Below are positions 17,704-26,346 of a stretch of 64,000 nt of DNA, one piece after another. The stretch comes from Thalassovita taeanensis (GTDB taxonomy: Bacteria > Pseudomonadota > Alphaproteobacteria > Rhodobacterales > Rhodobacteraceae): NCBI RefSeq assembly GCF_900110775.1, contig NZ_FOEP01000004.1, positions 131,538-195,537 of the forward strand, in the 5' to 3' direction. The notes below the pieces were generated by a model. It had not been told where the DNA came from. It saw only the letters and a list, made by a program, of their open reading frames with translations, and ran no database searches. A program made the position numbers and the translations under genes. Each line of letters begins with the position of its first letter. Positions within the stretch are counted from its first letter, which is position 1.

Positions 17704-18180
17704 TCAGCCGGGCTTGCGCATCCGCTGCATCACATCAGATTTCAGCACGAACTGCTGATACAGCGCGCCAAGAACATGCAGCCCCACCAGCGCCAGCAGC
17801 ACAATACGCAGCACCTCGTGCACCTCGGCCGCGAATTCAACGCCGCCGAACCACGCCGTACCACCCGAAACGGCCATCAGAATCAGTAACAGATAAAGGC
17901 CAAGATGGGTGACCTGCGCCACGGCCTTCAGCGCCGGGGGCTCGTTCTCTGGCAGCGCGGGCGCGCCACGCTGAAGCTTGAGCACAATGCGCCACACGAC
18001 CAGCGCGAGAATCAGCACGCCGCCGACGACATGACCGGTCACAAGCGGATCAAAGGCGGGCGTGCCCCCCTTTTGGATCTGGTCCCACGCGGCGATGATG
18101 GATTCGTGCAGCAGGTATTGCAGGGCGACAAGGATAAAGACGATCCAGTGCAGACGGATCTGGGTCAGGGAATAGGCCAT
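17704..18180 (-). CDS. cytochrome b561 family protein
   Basis: This 158-residue inner-membrane protein has four hydrophobic helices. His residues at 11 (QIRLHWIVF), 50 (TGHVVGG), 121 (EVHEVLR) and 135 (GLHVLGA) sit where a CybB-type di-heme protein carries its ligands. It passes electrons between quinol and an unknown acceptor. The start at 18180 follows GGAG and gives the family N terminus; the frame is open further upstream without similarity. Confidence 0.87.
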   Translation of the reverse strand: MAYSLTQIRLHWIVFILVALQYLLHESIIAAWDQIQKGGTPAFDPLVTGHVVGGVLILALVVWRIVLKLQRGAPALPENEPPALKAVAQVTHLGLYLLLILMAVSGGTAWFGGVEFAAEVHEVLRIVLLALVGLHVLGALYQQFVLKSDVMQRMRKPG

Positions 18181-18439
18181 GGAAAACTCCGATGATATCA
18201 GGTGCGCGTTTCCGAATATGATACGCTCACGGTGGCCCGTTCCGGTGAAAAAAGGAAGAGAATTGGGCGCGATTTTCAAAATTCCCCGCGCTTTGCGACA
18301 GCTTCAACGCTTGTCCCCTCGAATCTGAGCCACCGCCCTGGCCGGTACGAAAACGCCCGCTTGCAAAGGGAAATCGACGCCTCAAGCCTCGAACGACGCA
18401 CTGCCCTGTGCCCCCAGCACCCGATACGTCACGCCAAAC

Positions 18440-18486
18440 GGACATAAATGTCCACTTTACCTTGACAAGCGGACATGGATGTCCGC
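18440..18486. promoter_or_regulatory. paired TetR-type operators around a TTGACA box
   Basis: GGACAT-AA-ATGTCC (18440-18453) and GCGGACAT-GG-ATGTCCGC (18469-18486) are two perfect inverted repeats sharing the GGACAT half-site, with centres 31 bp apart. A perfect -35 box TTGACA (18462-18467) lies between them. They precede the tetR-hlyD-DUF2955 operon, so autorepression is very likely. Confidence 0.75.
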
Positions 18487-18495
18487 ACATGCCGT

Positions 18496-19068
18496 ATGAC
18501 CAAAAGATCCGATGCCCAGAAAAACCGAAGCCATATCCTTAGCGCAGCAACAGCCGTGTTCGCCGAACAAGGTGCCTTGGCCCCGCTCGAACTCATCTGC
18601 GAACGGGCAGGTGTGGGGCGCGCCACGCTCTATCGCAATTTTTCCGACCGCGAGGCGCTGCACCGCGCCCTGCTGAATCAGATGATTAGCGACCTGGAAG
18701 CGTGGGCCAAAACTCTACCAAAGGACGAAACAGACTTCGAACTGCTGTTGCAGCGGGCCCGACAAGGCTTGCTTGACTATGCGGCGCTTTTCGAATTCTG
18801 GAGCACGCTAGCATCGCCCCCCCATCAGGTCGAAGCCATGCGCGCGCGACTTGTGGGCGTTTTCGCCGGGCCGTTGGAGCGGACCCGCGCGGCGGGACTG
18901 GTGTCACAGGATGTGGCGGCGGACGATATTCTGCCGGTGCTGCGGATGTTGGGCGCGGCGATCAAAAGCGCGGCACCGCACGACCGCCAAGCCTCCGGGC
19001 ACCGCGCGCTGCTTATCCTCATACAAGGGCTCCGAGGATTTACCTTAACGCCCCAGATTTCCTCTTAG
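18496..19068 (+). CDS. TetR family transcriptional regulator
   Basis: This 190-residue repressor has an N-terminal helix-turn-helix (ILSAATAVFAEQGALAPLEL, ERAGVGRATLYRNFSDREAL) and a ligand-binding C-terminal half. The ATG at 18496 is chosen; another in-frame ATG at 18475 lies inside an operator palindrome. Neither has a clear ribosome site, so a leaderless message is possible. It heads an efflux operon with HlyD and DUF2955 proteins ten bases downstream, so it probably senses the exported compound. Confidence 0.88.
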   Translation: MTKRSDAQKNRSHILSAATAVFAEQGALAPLELICERAGVGRATLYRNFSDREALHRALLNQMISDLEAWAKTLPKDETDFELLLQRARQGLLDYAALFEFWSTLASPPHQVEAMRARLVGVFAGPLERTRAAGLVSQDVAADDILPVLRMLGAAIKSAAPHDRQASGHRALLILIQGLRGFTLTPQISS

Positions 19069-19078
19069 GACGAACTCA

Positions 19079-20191
19079 ATGACTGATCTTACTCCTGCGG
19101 CAGACGCCGCCGCCGAAACCGAACGGGCCAATCCGGTCAAGAAAATTGCTATGCTGGTGGTCGTCCTTCTGCTGTCCATCGTCAGTTGGTATGCGCTGAG
19201 CGACTATTATGTCCCCAGCAATTCCCGCGCCATTGTGTCGGCCCGCGTCGCACAGATCGCGCCGCGTGTCTCGGGACGGGTCACCCGGATCGATGTCGCC
19301 GACAATGCTCAGGTCGAGGTGGGCACGCCGCTGTTCCATCTGGACGAACGCCCCTTCGTGCTGGCTGTTGAGCGCGCCCGCGCGCAATTGCAACAAGCAA
19401 CGCAGTCCATCGACGCCTCCTCGGCGCAGCTTGCGGCCAGTCAGGCCAACGTCGCCCAGGCGCGCGTCTCACTGGAGGCTATCCGCCAGGCCAGCGACCG
19501 CACCCTGACGCTGGCCGAACGCGGCCTGGTGTCGACCGCCGCCACCGATCAGGCGCGGACCAACGTGGAAAACGCCGAAGCCGCTCTGGCGGCAGCGATC
19601 GCGCAATCCGAAAGCGCGGCGCGGCAGTTGGGCGTCTCGGGCGAGGACAACCCGCAGATCAAAACCGCGCAACTAACGCTGGAATCCGCTGAATACGATC
19701 TGCGATCGACCACGGTGACCGCACCCCGGCATGGGGTTGTAACCAACCTCAACCTCGCAGCGGGGCAATATGTCAGCGCAGGCACCCCCGCCCTGACATT
19801 TATTGATCGTGACACCGCCTGGATCACCGCCGACATGCGCGAGAACCAGCTGGTAAACGTCGAGCCGGGCGATCCGGTGGATGTGCTGTTCGATGCCGTG
19901 CCGGGCCATATCTACGAAGGCCGGGTGCAAAGCATCGCTTGGGGGATCAACCCCGGTCGGACACAGGCCGGCGGTCTGCCGGTGAACACCCCCTCGACCC
20001 AGTGGTTTGAACCCGCGCGGCAAATGCCCATTCGGATCGAATTGGACGGCGGCATGGAAGATTGGCCAGAGAAAGCCCGTATGGGCGGCAAGGCCAAGGT
20101 CCTGATCTATGCGCGCGGGCGCTCGAACCCGGTGTCGGCAGTCGCCCGCACCATGTTGAAGCTGCAATCCCTGACCACCGTATTTTACTGA
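19079..20191 (+). CDS. HlyD family efflux periplasmic adaptor
   Basis: This 370-residue membrane-fusion protein has one N-terminal transmembrane helix (KKIAMLVVVLLLSIVSWYAL). A lipoyl-like half (RVAQIAPRVSGRVTRIDV), an Ala/Gln-rich coiled coil from about 95 to 195 and the second half TVTAPRHGVVTNLNLAAGQY follow. It links an inner-membrane pump to the outer membrane, as in EmrA/AaeA. AGGA precedes the start. It is operonic with tetR upstream and DUF2955 downstream, 9 bp away. Confidence 0.9.
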   Translation: MTDLTPAADAAAETERANPVKKIAMLVVVLLLSIVSWYALSDYYVPSNSRAIVSARVAQIAPRVSGRVTRIDVADNAQVEVGTPLFHLDERPFVLAVERARAQLQQATQSIDASSAQLAASQANVAQARVSLEAIRQASDRTLTLAERGLVSTAATDQARTNVENAEAALAAAIAQSESAARQLGVSGEDNPQIKTAQLTLESAEYDLRSTTVTAPRHGVVTNLNLAAGQYVSAGTPALTFIDRDTAWITADMRENQLVNVEPGDPVDVLFDAVPGHIYEGRVQSIAWGINPGRTQAGGLPVNTPSTQWFEPARQMPIRIELDGGMEDWPEKARMGGKAKVLIYARGRSNPVSAVARTMLKLQSLTTVFY

Positions 20192-20200
20192 GGCCACCCG

Positions 20201-21304
20201 ATGTATGTCACCCCGCGCCCACTGCATGAGGACGACCCGCTGTTCCCGGTGCGGCTGGCCTCGATCGCCGTGATCGGCCTTGCCTGTATTCAGCTGTTTC
20301 AGCCCGCCATCCCCCCGTTACTGATCGCCCTGCCCGTCGGGTTGCTGGCGGCGCAGCGCAAGGCATTCAACCCGGCCAAGGCCTTCGGCGGCCCAATCGC
20401 CTTCATCGTGATCATCTGGCTTATGACGGCCCTTGTTCTGGTGACGCGCGACTTGCCGGTGCTAATGTTGACCCTGATCTTCATCATCTATTTTCTTGCA
20501 TTTTTCATCACCCGCATGACCGGCAGCCCGATCGGAATGCTGGTGCTGATCGCCGCGTCGCTGATGTCGATCATGGGCATGAAGCAACGTGTGATGATCT
20601 TTTACTTCCGCGACGGCTTCATTCAGGGCGCGCTGATTGCCCTGATCGCCATTCCCATCCTGTATTGGCTGCTGCCACCCCGCACCCAACACGTGCACGA
20701 GGACGAAAACCGGCCCGCGTATGGCCATTTTGTCGCCGGCGCGCTGATCCGGGCGGTGGTGATGATGGGCATGACCTTCTGGCTGTATGCGGTACTGCCT
20801 GCGCAGGACATGCTGCTGGCAGTGGCGGCGGTGTTCGTGCTGGTATTTCCGACCCGTAAAGAAGCCTTCGCCGAAGCCAAAGAGCGCGTCTATGCCACGG
20901 TCATCGGATCGGGGGTTGGACTGCTGGTCTTGTGGCTGCTGGCCTTCAGCGCGCATTTCATGGTGCTGGCCTGTTTGATCTTTCTGGCCGCACTGTTCTT
21001 TGGCGACCGGATGATCCACGGGCGACACCCGGCGATGGTGTATCAGTTCGCGCTGTCAGCCACAGTTGCGCTTGTCGCGGGGGCGCTGTCCACCCAAAGC
21101 CCCGGATCGGCGGCGATGATGCGTGTCGGGCTGACCTTTGGAGGCGCGATTTCGGCGACGATGCTCGTCGCGTTGTTGGAAGCGCTGCTGCTCAAGCCAC
21201 TTCCCGAACAACCCGAGGCGTCAGACGAATTGCTCGCGGATCAGCCGCTCCTCCAACCCGTGACCGGGGTCGAACAGGATCCTGTGCGCGATATCGGGCT
21301 CTGA
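20201..21304 (+). CDS. DUF2955 / FUSC-like inner-membrane efflux protein
   Basis: This 367-residue protein has about ten hydrophobic segments in two similar halves. A hydrophilic loop near 165-175 ([14 protein letters not shown]) lies between them, and a [18 protein letters not shown] segment is in the second half. It resembles AaeB-type FUSC exporters and is annotated DUF2955 in relatives. With the upstream HlyD it should form an efflux pump for small organic acids or aromatics. Its last 28 codons are antisense to the end of nadK, an 84-bp convergent coding overlap. Confidence 0.82.
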   Translation: MYVTPRPLHEDDPLFPVRLASIAVIGLACIQLFQPAIPPLLIALPVGLLAAQRKAFNPAKAFGGPIAFIVIIWLMTALVLVTRDLPVLMLTLIFIIYFLAFFITRMTGSPIGMLVLIAASLMSIMGMKQRVMIFYFRDGFIQGALIALIAIPILYWLLPPRTQHVHEDENRPAYGHFVAGALIRAVVMMGMTFWLYAVLPAQDMLLAVAAVFVLVFPTRKEAFAEAKERVYATVIGSGVGLLVLWLLAFSAHFMVLACLIFLAALFFGDRMIHGRHPAMVYQFALSATVALVAGALSTQSPGSAAMMRVGLTFGGAISATMLVALLEALLLKPLPEQPEASDELLADQPLLQPVTGVEQDPVRDIGL

Positions 21305-21982
21305 CTGGATCTCGACGCTCGTCACATTCTCGACCGAGTTGCTGTCGGCATCGGCCATCACCGGCCGCTTCTCGGCTTCGACCACGTCAAAGCGCACCTT
21401 GGCGGTTTTTGGCAGCAACGCCCCGCGCCAGCGCCGGGGCCGGAATGGTGCAATCGCCGTCAGCGCCAGCACGTCCGAACCGATCGGCAAGATCGGGCCG
21501 TGGGCGGAATAGTTATAGGCAGTGGACCCCGCCGGGGTGGAAACCAGCGCACCGTCGCAGACCAGCTCCTCCATCCGCAAGCGCCCGTCGATGCTGATCC
21601 GCAGCTTGGCGGCTTGTGGCCCGGCTCGCAACAGCGATACCTCGTTGATCGCCAGCGCATGATGCACCGAGCCATCGGCGCAGGTCGCGCGCATCGACAG
21701 CGGGTTGATCACCGCCTCTTCGGCCTGCTCCAGCCGCTCCAACAGATCAGTTTCGCTGTATTCATTCATCAAAAAGCCGACCGTGCCGCGGTTCATCCCA
21801 TAGACCGGCACATCCAGATGCTGTGTGCGGTGCAACGTGTCCAGCATGAACCCATCGCCTCCCAGCGCCACGATCACGTCTGCCTGATCCTCGGGCACAG
21901 TGCCAAACCGACCGACCAGCGCAGCGCGCGCGGTCTGGGCCGAGGGGCCATTGCTGGCGACAAAGGCGATCCGTTGCGACAT
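21221..21982 (-). CDS. nadK: NAD kinase
   Basis: This 253-residue enzyme makes NADP from NAD and ATP. It has the GGDG motif in [16 protein letters not shown], then [14 protein letters not shown], and the substrate segment [18 protein letters not shown]. The C terminus EERLIREQF is the usual alphaproteobacterial ending, so the stop at 21221 is trusted. The start at 21982 gives [16 protein letters not shown]. Its tail overlaps the DUF2955 gene on the other strand by 84 bp. Confidence 0.95.
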   Translation of the reverse strand: MSQRIAFVASNGPSAQTARAALVGRFGTVPEDQADVIVALGGDGFMLDTLHRTQHLDVPVYGMNRGTVGFLMNEYSETDLLERLEQAEEAVINPLSMRATCADGSVHHALAINEVSLLRAGPQAAKLRISIDGRLRMEELVCDGALVSTPAGSTAYNYSAHGPILPIGSDVLALTAIAPFRPRRWRGALLPKTAKVRFDVVEAEKRPVMADADSNSVENVTSVEIQSEPDIAHRILFDPGHGLEERLIREQFV

Positions 21983-22150
21983 GAATGGGGTGTCCTGTTT
22001 CCAAAGCGGTCTTCGGAACAATCGAACCACAAGTTCCCCGACAGTGCCAGCCCTGCCGCCAACTCTTGCCGCATGGTCGTATTCGCCCCTTCCCCATCAG
22101 CCCCGTTTCCACTAGGTAATCGCCAATCAAAACACATGACGGAGCCCCCG

Positions 22151-23434
22151 ATGTCTGATTCCGGTTTCTTCACCGAGCCCCTCTCCTCCCGCGATCCTGA
22201 GGTTTTCAAATCAATCACGGACGAGCTGGGACGCCAGCGCCACGAGATCGAACTGATCGCCTCTGAAAACATCGTCTCGGCGGCGGTGATGGAGGCCCAA
22301 GGTTCGGTCATGACAAACAAGTATGCCGAAGGTTATCCCGGCAAGCGCTACTATGGCGGCTGTCAGTTCGTGGATGTGGCCGAAACACTGGCAATCGAAC
22401 GCGCCAAACAGCTGTTCGGCTGCGAGTTCGCCAACGTGCAGCCCAACTCTGGCAGCCAGATGAACCAGGCGGTGTTTCTGGCGCTGCTGCAGCCCGGCGA
22501 TACCTTCATGGGGCTTGACCTGAATTCGGGCGGCCACCTGACCCACGGCTCGCCGGTCAACATGTCCGGCAAATGGTTCAACGTCGTCTCGTACGGTGTG
22601 CGCCAGCAAGACGAACTGCTGGACATGGACGCGATCCGCGAGCAGGCGCTGGCCGCCAAGCCGAAGCTGATCGTGGCAGGTGGCACCGCCTATTCCCGCG
22701 TCTGGGATTGGGAAGCGTTCCGCAAGATCGCCGACGAAGTCGGCGCCTATCTGATGGTGGACATGGCGCATATCGCCGGTCTGGTCGCGGGAGGTCAGCA
22801 CCCCTCGCCACTGTCGCACGCGCATGTGGTCACCACGACCACGCATAAATCGCTGCGCGGCCCGCGTGGTGGGATGATCCTGACCAACGACGCCGACATC
22901 GCCAAAAAGATCAACTCGGCTGTGTTCCCCGGTCTTCAGGGCGGCCCGCTGATGCATGTGATCGCAGCCAAGGCCGTGGCCTTTGGCGAAGCGCTACGCC
23001 CCGAGTTCAAAGGCTATGCCGCGCAAGTGGTCACCAACGCTCGTGCGATGGCCGATCAGCTGATGAAGGGCGGTATCAACATCGTTTCCGGCGGCACCGA
23101 CAACCACCTGATGCTGGCCGATCTGCGCCCCAAGGGTGTGACCGGCAAGGCGGCCGAAAAGGCTCTGGGACGGGCGCATATCACCTGCAACAAGAACGGT
23201 GTCCCGTTTGACCCGGAAAAACCCTTTGTCACCAGCGGCATCCGTCTTGGGACGCCTGCGGGCACAACCCGCGGCTTTGGCGCAGCGGAATTCCGCAAGA
23301 TCGCGGACTGGATCGTCGAAGTGGTCGATGGTCTGGCCGCCCATGGCGACGAGGGCAACACCGAAGTCGAAGCCAAGGTGAAGGCCGAGGTCGAGGCGCT
23401 GTGCAAGCAGTTCCCGCTGTACCCAAACCTTTGA
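22151..23434 (+). CDS. glyA: serine hydroxymethyltransferase
   Basis: This 427-residue PLP enzyme converts serine and tetrahydrofolate to glycine and methylene-THF. Marks are [26 protein letters not shown], the PLP Asp in [10 protein letters not shown] and the Schiff-base lysine K233 in [14 protein letters not shown]. An ACGGAG site supports the start at 22151 over an in-frame ATG five codons earlier. A strong terminator follows. Confidence 0.97.
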   Translation: MSDSGFFTEPLSSRDPEVFKSITDELGRQRHEIELIASENIVSAAVMEAQGSVMTNKYAEGYPGKRYYGGCQFVDVAETLAIERAKQLFGCEFANVQPNSGSQMNQAVFLALLQPGDTFMGLDLNSGGHLTHGSPVNMSGKWFNVVSYGVRQQDELLDMDAIREQALAAKPKLIVAGGTAYSRVWDWEAFRKIADEVGAYLMVDMAHIAGLVAGGQHPSPLSHAHVVTTTTHKSLRGPRGGMILTNDADIAKKINSAVFPGLQGGPLMHVIAAKAVAFGEALRPEFKGYAAQVVTNARAMADQLMKGGINIVSGGTDNHLMLADLRPKGVTGKAAEKALGRAHITCNKNGVPFDPEKPFVTSGIRLGTPAGTTRGFGAAEFRKIADWIVEVVDGLAAHGDEGNTEVEAKVKAEVEALCKQFPLYPNL

Positions 23435-23461
23435 TTCGACGCTGTTTTTAAGATACTGCAC

Positions 23462-23492
23462 ACGCCGTCGCTGAACACAGCGGCGGCGTTTT
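23462..23492 (+). terminator. intrinsic terminator of glyA
   Basis: ACGCCGTCGCTG and CAGCGGCGGCGT form a 12-bp stem (one wobble) with an AACA loop, followed by TTTT. It begins 27 bases after the glyA stop. Confidence 0.9.
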
Positions 23493-23521
23493 GCATACAA
23501 TCGCATGGCTGGGCGGTATGG

Positions 23522-23896
23522 TCACAGCAACCCGCGCCAGCGCACGAAAAGCACCGCCAACGCCGTCAACAGCAGGATGTTGAAGGCCAGCCCGCCCAGC
23601 ACCCCCAACGCAAAGCCCTTGCGACGGTCCGCCGGGTCAATCGACCGAAGATGCGCGCGCAATTCGTCATACCGGCGGCGCAGGTGGTCGGGATCAATCA
23701 TCCGTATCAGCTTGGGGTGACTGGCCTGCTCCAACGCCTTGAGAACCTCATCAGCGCGGACCTGCATACCCGAAGGCAGACGCCGCCCGGCGCGGCGAAA
23801 TCGCTTGGCCAGTGGTCCTTTTCTGGCACCGAATTTTTCGGCCAGAAGCGTCTCAAGCTCCTGCGTCATTCTGTTTAATTCTTTTTGCTCAATCAT
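23522..23896 (-). CDS. small protein with C-terminal membrane helix, unknown function
   Basis: This 124-residue protein has a charged, mostly helical N-terminal two thirds (MIEQKELNRMTQELETLLAE and many Arg/Lys). A short linker and one hydrophobic segment GFALGVLGGLAFNILLLTAL follow, then a positively charged end. This is a tail-anchored layout. GAGGTG precedes the start. I do not recognise a named family; it looks like a conserved Rhodobacterales hypothetical. Confidence 0.7.
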   Translation of the reverse strand: MIEQKELNRMTQELETLLAEKFGARKGPLAKRFRRAGRRLPSGMQVRADEVLKALEQASHPKLIRMIDPDHLRRRYDELRAHLRSIDPADRRKGFALGVLGGLAFNILLLTALAVLFVRWRGLL

Positions 23897-23983
23897 TTAA
23901 CAACACCTCGGCCAAAAATACCGCTCACAACATTTGGCTATAATGACGCTGGCAATACACTGCTATCATAGCTATCAAAAGGC

Positions 23984-24739
23984 ATGCTGAATACAGTCAC
24001 TCATGGGCAGCCCACTGACCTGCCGCCGCTTTTGATCGTTCACGGGCTGTATGGTTCGGCCCGGAACTGGGGCGTGATCGCCAAACGCCTGTCCGACAGC
24101 CGTCAGGTTGTCGCGGTGGATCAGCGCAATCATGGCCTAAGCCCTTGGTTTGGAACCCATTCCTACGAGGACATGGCCGAGGATCTGGCGCAGGTCATCC
24201 GCGCTTACGGCAAGCCGATGGATGTGCTGGGCCATTCGATGGGGGGCAAGGCGGCGATGGTGCTGGCGCTGAAATACCCCGAGCTGGTGAACCGGCTGAT
24301 CGTGGCAGATATTGCGCCTGTGCCCTATGACCATTCGCAGATACAGTATGTCGAGGCGATGAAGGCCGTGGATCTGAGCCGCGTCGAAAAGCGCAGCGAT
24401 GCGCAGGAACAATTGCAGGCGATGATCGACGATCCGATTCTGCCGGTGTTCTTCACCCAATCGCTGGATGTGAAGGAAAAGCGCTGGCAGCTGAACCTTG
24501 ACGTGCTGGCGGAAGAGATGGGGAAGATTCTGGATTTTCCCGTTATGACAGGCACTTACACCGGTCCAACCCTGTTCCTGTCAGGCGCCAATTCGAACTA
24601 TGTCAAAACCGAATACCGCCCGGCAATCAAGCTGCTGTTTCCTGAGGCGAAATTCGCCAAGATCCCCGGCACGGGGCATTGGCTTCATGCCGAAAAGCCG
24701 CGTGAGTTCGAGGCGACGGTGCGCGCATATCTGAACTAA
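23984..24739 (+). CDS. alpha/beta hydrolase (YbfF-like esterase)
   Basis: This 251-residue protein has the oxyanion region VHGLYGSARNWG, the nucleophile elbow GHSMGG with Ser 85, and the C-terminal His in KIPGTGHWLHAEKP. DQRNHGLSPW is typical of the YbfF/ABHD11 group of acyl-thioesterase-like esterases. Cytosolic, no signal peptide. The substrate is unknown. Confidence 0.88.
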   Translation: MLNTVTHGQPTDLPPLLIVHGLYGSARNWGVIAKRLSDSRQVVAVDQRNHGLSPWFGTHSYEDMAEDLAQVIRAYGKPMDVLGHSMGGKAAMVLALKYPELVNRLIVADIAPVPYDHSQIQYVEAMKAVDLSRVEKRSDAQEQLQAMIDDPILPVFFTQSLDVKEKRWQLNLDVLAEEMGKILDFPVMTGTYTGPTLFLSGANSNYVKTEYRPAIKLLFPEAKFAKIPGTGHWLHAEKPREFEATVRAYLN

Positions 24740-24781
24740 GGCTTTGATCTTAAATAGATATCCGCGACCATCAATCGCACC

Positions 24782-24967
24782 TCAGCCCTCTTCGACGATC
24801 TGTTTGGCCACCAGCCATGACACCGGCACGGCCACAATGAACCCTGCGACGGCGGCGATCAGGATCGGGGACAAGGTGTCGTACCCCATAACCAACGCTG
24901 CAATAACCAATGAACCGGCCAGAGTTGTGCCGATCAGAGAGTAAAGAATGGATGCCAGCCGAAGCAT
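24782..24967 (-). CDS. 61-residue protein with two membrane helices
   Basis: MLRLASILYSLIGTTLAGSL and the later SPILIAAVAGFIVAVPVSWL are two hydrophobic helices joined by a short loop, ending in AKQIVEEG. A perfect AGGAGG site lies seven bases before the ATG at 24967. Such proteins are common in Rhodobacterales and are sometimes mislabelled CTP synthetase; there is no enzyme domain here. A small inner-membrane protein of unknown role. Confidence 0.75.
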   Translation of the reverse strand: MLRLASILYSLIGTTLAGSLVIAALVMGYDTLSPILIAAVAGFIVAVPVSWLVAKQIVEEG

Positions 24968-25078
24968 GTCGGACCTCCTGATGTGATGCGCGCATGACCT
25001 GAAAGTCACATTGCAGCAACGGAATATAACGCGCTTTGATCTGCATCAGATGCTGCCCAGATCGGGGGGTGATTGGCG

Positions 25079-25105
25079 TGCACCCCCTGTGCACCCCCTG
25101 TACAC
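25079..25105. repeat. 11-bp phased TGCAC array
   Basis: TGCAC at 25079, TGCAC at 25090 and TACAC at 25101 are spaced exactly 11 bp, with CCCC(C) between. It lies about 110 bp upstream of the 61-residue membrane protein start. It resembles the arrays at 45350 and 53296 in spacing and core. Confidence 0.5.
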
Positions 25106-25206
25106 CGCCCGGCGCATGATTTTGCGGAGCCTGCGGGCCAGCCAGCGGCGTGTCGCATATGGAATCGAAGACGCGAGAAAGAGCGGTGCCACAGCGCCCC
25201 GCTGCC

Positions 25207-25617
25207 CTAAACGGGCACCAGCCGACAGGTCATATCGGTGACCTCAAGCTGCTGACCACGCGACAGATAGCTATCGTCGACCTCGCATTCGTACTGCAAC
25301 TGTTCGGGCACTGCGGGGGCAGTCGCGCGACCACACGACAACCGCGCCACCAGCACGGCCTGATCGCCATCCAGCCGCCTGACCTTGCAGCCGCTGACCA
25401 GTTCGATCGCCAGCCCGGCCCGCACGCCGATCGGGCCAACGCGCGGCGCATATTGCCGGTTCACGCGGATCGCCTGCGCGCGGTTGCCCTTGACCCGCAC
25501 ATCAAACACGCTGCCGCCCAGTGCCACCTGTGACACCGGGGCACCCTGAAACGCCGGGCCGGGCGTGTTGCAGCCAACCAGCCCAGCCAACCCCAAAACA
25601 AAAACAAGCATCCGCAT
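25207..25617 (-). CDS. hypothetical lipoprotein
   Basis: This 136-residue protein begins with a lipoprotein signal (MRMLVFVLGLAGLVGC, lipobox LVGC with Cys 16). The mature part has three further Cys (in SGCKVRR, RLSCGRA and QYECEVDD) and a fourth near the end (MTCRLV), so disulfides are possible. No family recognised. It is divergent from cobO by 120 bp. Confidence 0.7.
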   Translation of the reverse strand: MRMLVFVLGLAGLVGCNTPGPAFQGAPVSQVALGGSVFDVRVKGNRAQAIRVNRQYAPRVGPIGVRAGLAIELVSGCKVRRLDGDQAVLVARLSCGRATAPAVPEQLQYECEVDDSYLSRGQQLEVTDMTCRLVPV

Positions 25618-25737
25618 CGCATCACTCTGCCCGCCGAAGGGTTAACGAAGCGTGAAGACACATCCGCCTTCCCGCTTGCCTCGCCCCGCCTGCCCGGCCT
25701 ATGACTGGTCCTCAACACGCACCGGGGGGACCGACAG

Positions 25738-26346
25738 ATGACAGCCGATAGTGATCGCCACGCCGTAAAAATGGCCAAGAAAAAGGTCGCCCGTGACAAG
25801 ATCATGGCCACCAAGACCGACCAGAAGGGCCTGATCATCGTTCATACCGGCAAGGGCAAGGGCAAATCCTCGGCCGCGTTCGGCATGATTTTTCGCTGCA
25901 TCGCCCACCAAATGCCCTGCGCCGTGGTGCAGTTCATCAAGGGCGGTATGAGCACCGGCGAGCGTGACCTGATCCTGGCAAACTTCACCGACCTGTGCGA
26001 ATTTCACACCATGGGCGAGGGCTTCACCTGGGAAACCCAGGACCGCGACCGCGATATCGAGATGGCGCAGGCCGCATGGGAAAAGGCCAAGGACCTGATC
26101 CGCGATGAAAGCCGACGCATGGTGCTGCTGGACGAAATCAACATCGCGCTGCGCTATGATTATCTGGATGTGAACGAGGTCGTGCAGTTCCTCAAGGACG
26201 AAAAACCGCCGATGACCCACGTGGTTCTGACCGGTCGCAACGCCAAAGACGAGCTGATCGAAGCCGCCGATCTGGTGACGGAAATGGAGCTGATCAAGCA
26301 TCCCTTCCGTTCGGGCATCAAGGCGCAGATCGGTGTCGAGTTCTAG
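25738..26346 (+). CDS. cobO: cob(I)yrinic acid a,c-diamide adenosyltransferase
   Basis: This 202-residue CobA/CobO/BtuR enzyme puts the adenosyl group on the cobalt of corrinoids. It has the P-loop HTGKGKGKSSAAFG (36-49), QFIKGGMSTGER, the METxxGFTWET-like segment MGEGFTWETQDRDRD and the VLLDEINIALRYDYLD strand. GGGGGGA precedes the start. It agrees with meaB and bluB nearby in showing a B12 pathway. Its stop shares a CTAG with the convergent aminotransferase. Confidence 0.94.
   Translation: MTADSDRHAVKMAKKKVARDKIMATKTDQKGLIIVHTGKGKGKSSAAFGMIFRCIAHQMPCAVVQFIKGGMSTGERDLILANFTDLCEFHTMGEGFTWETQDRDRDIEMAQAAWEKAKDLIRDESRRMVLLDEINIALRYDYLDVNEVVQFLKDEKPPMTHVVLTGRNAKDELIEAADLVTEMELIKHPFRSGIKAQIGVEF

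Noticed and set aside
24782-24967. CTP synthetase
   Set aside because: A label seen on such small proteins, but the product is only 61 residues with two membrane helices and no catalytic domain.
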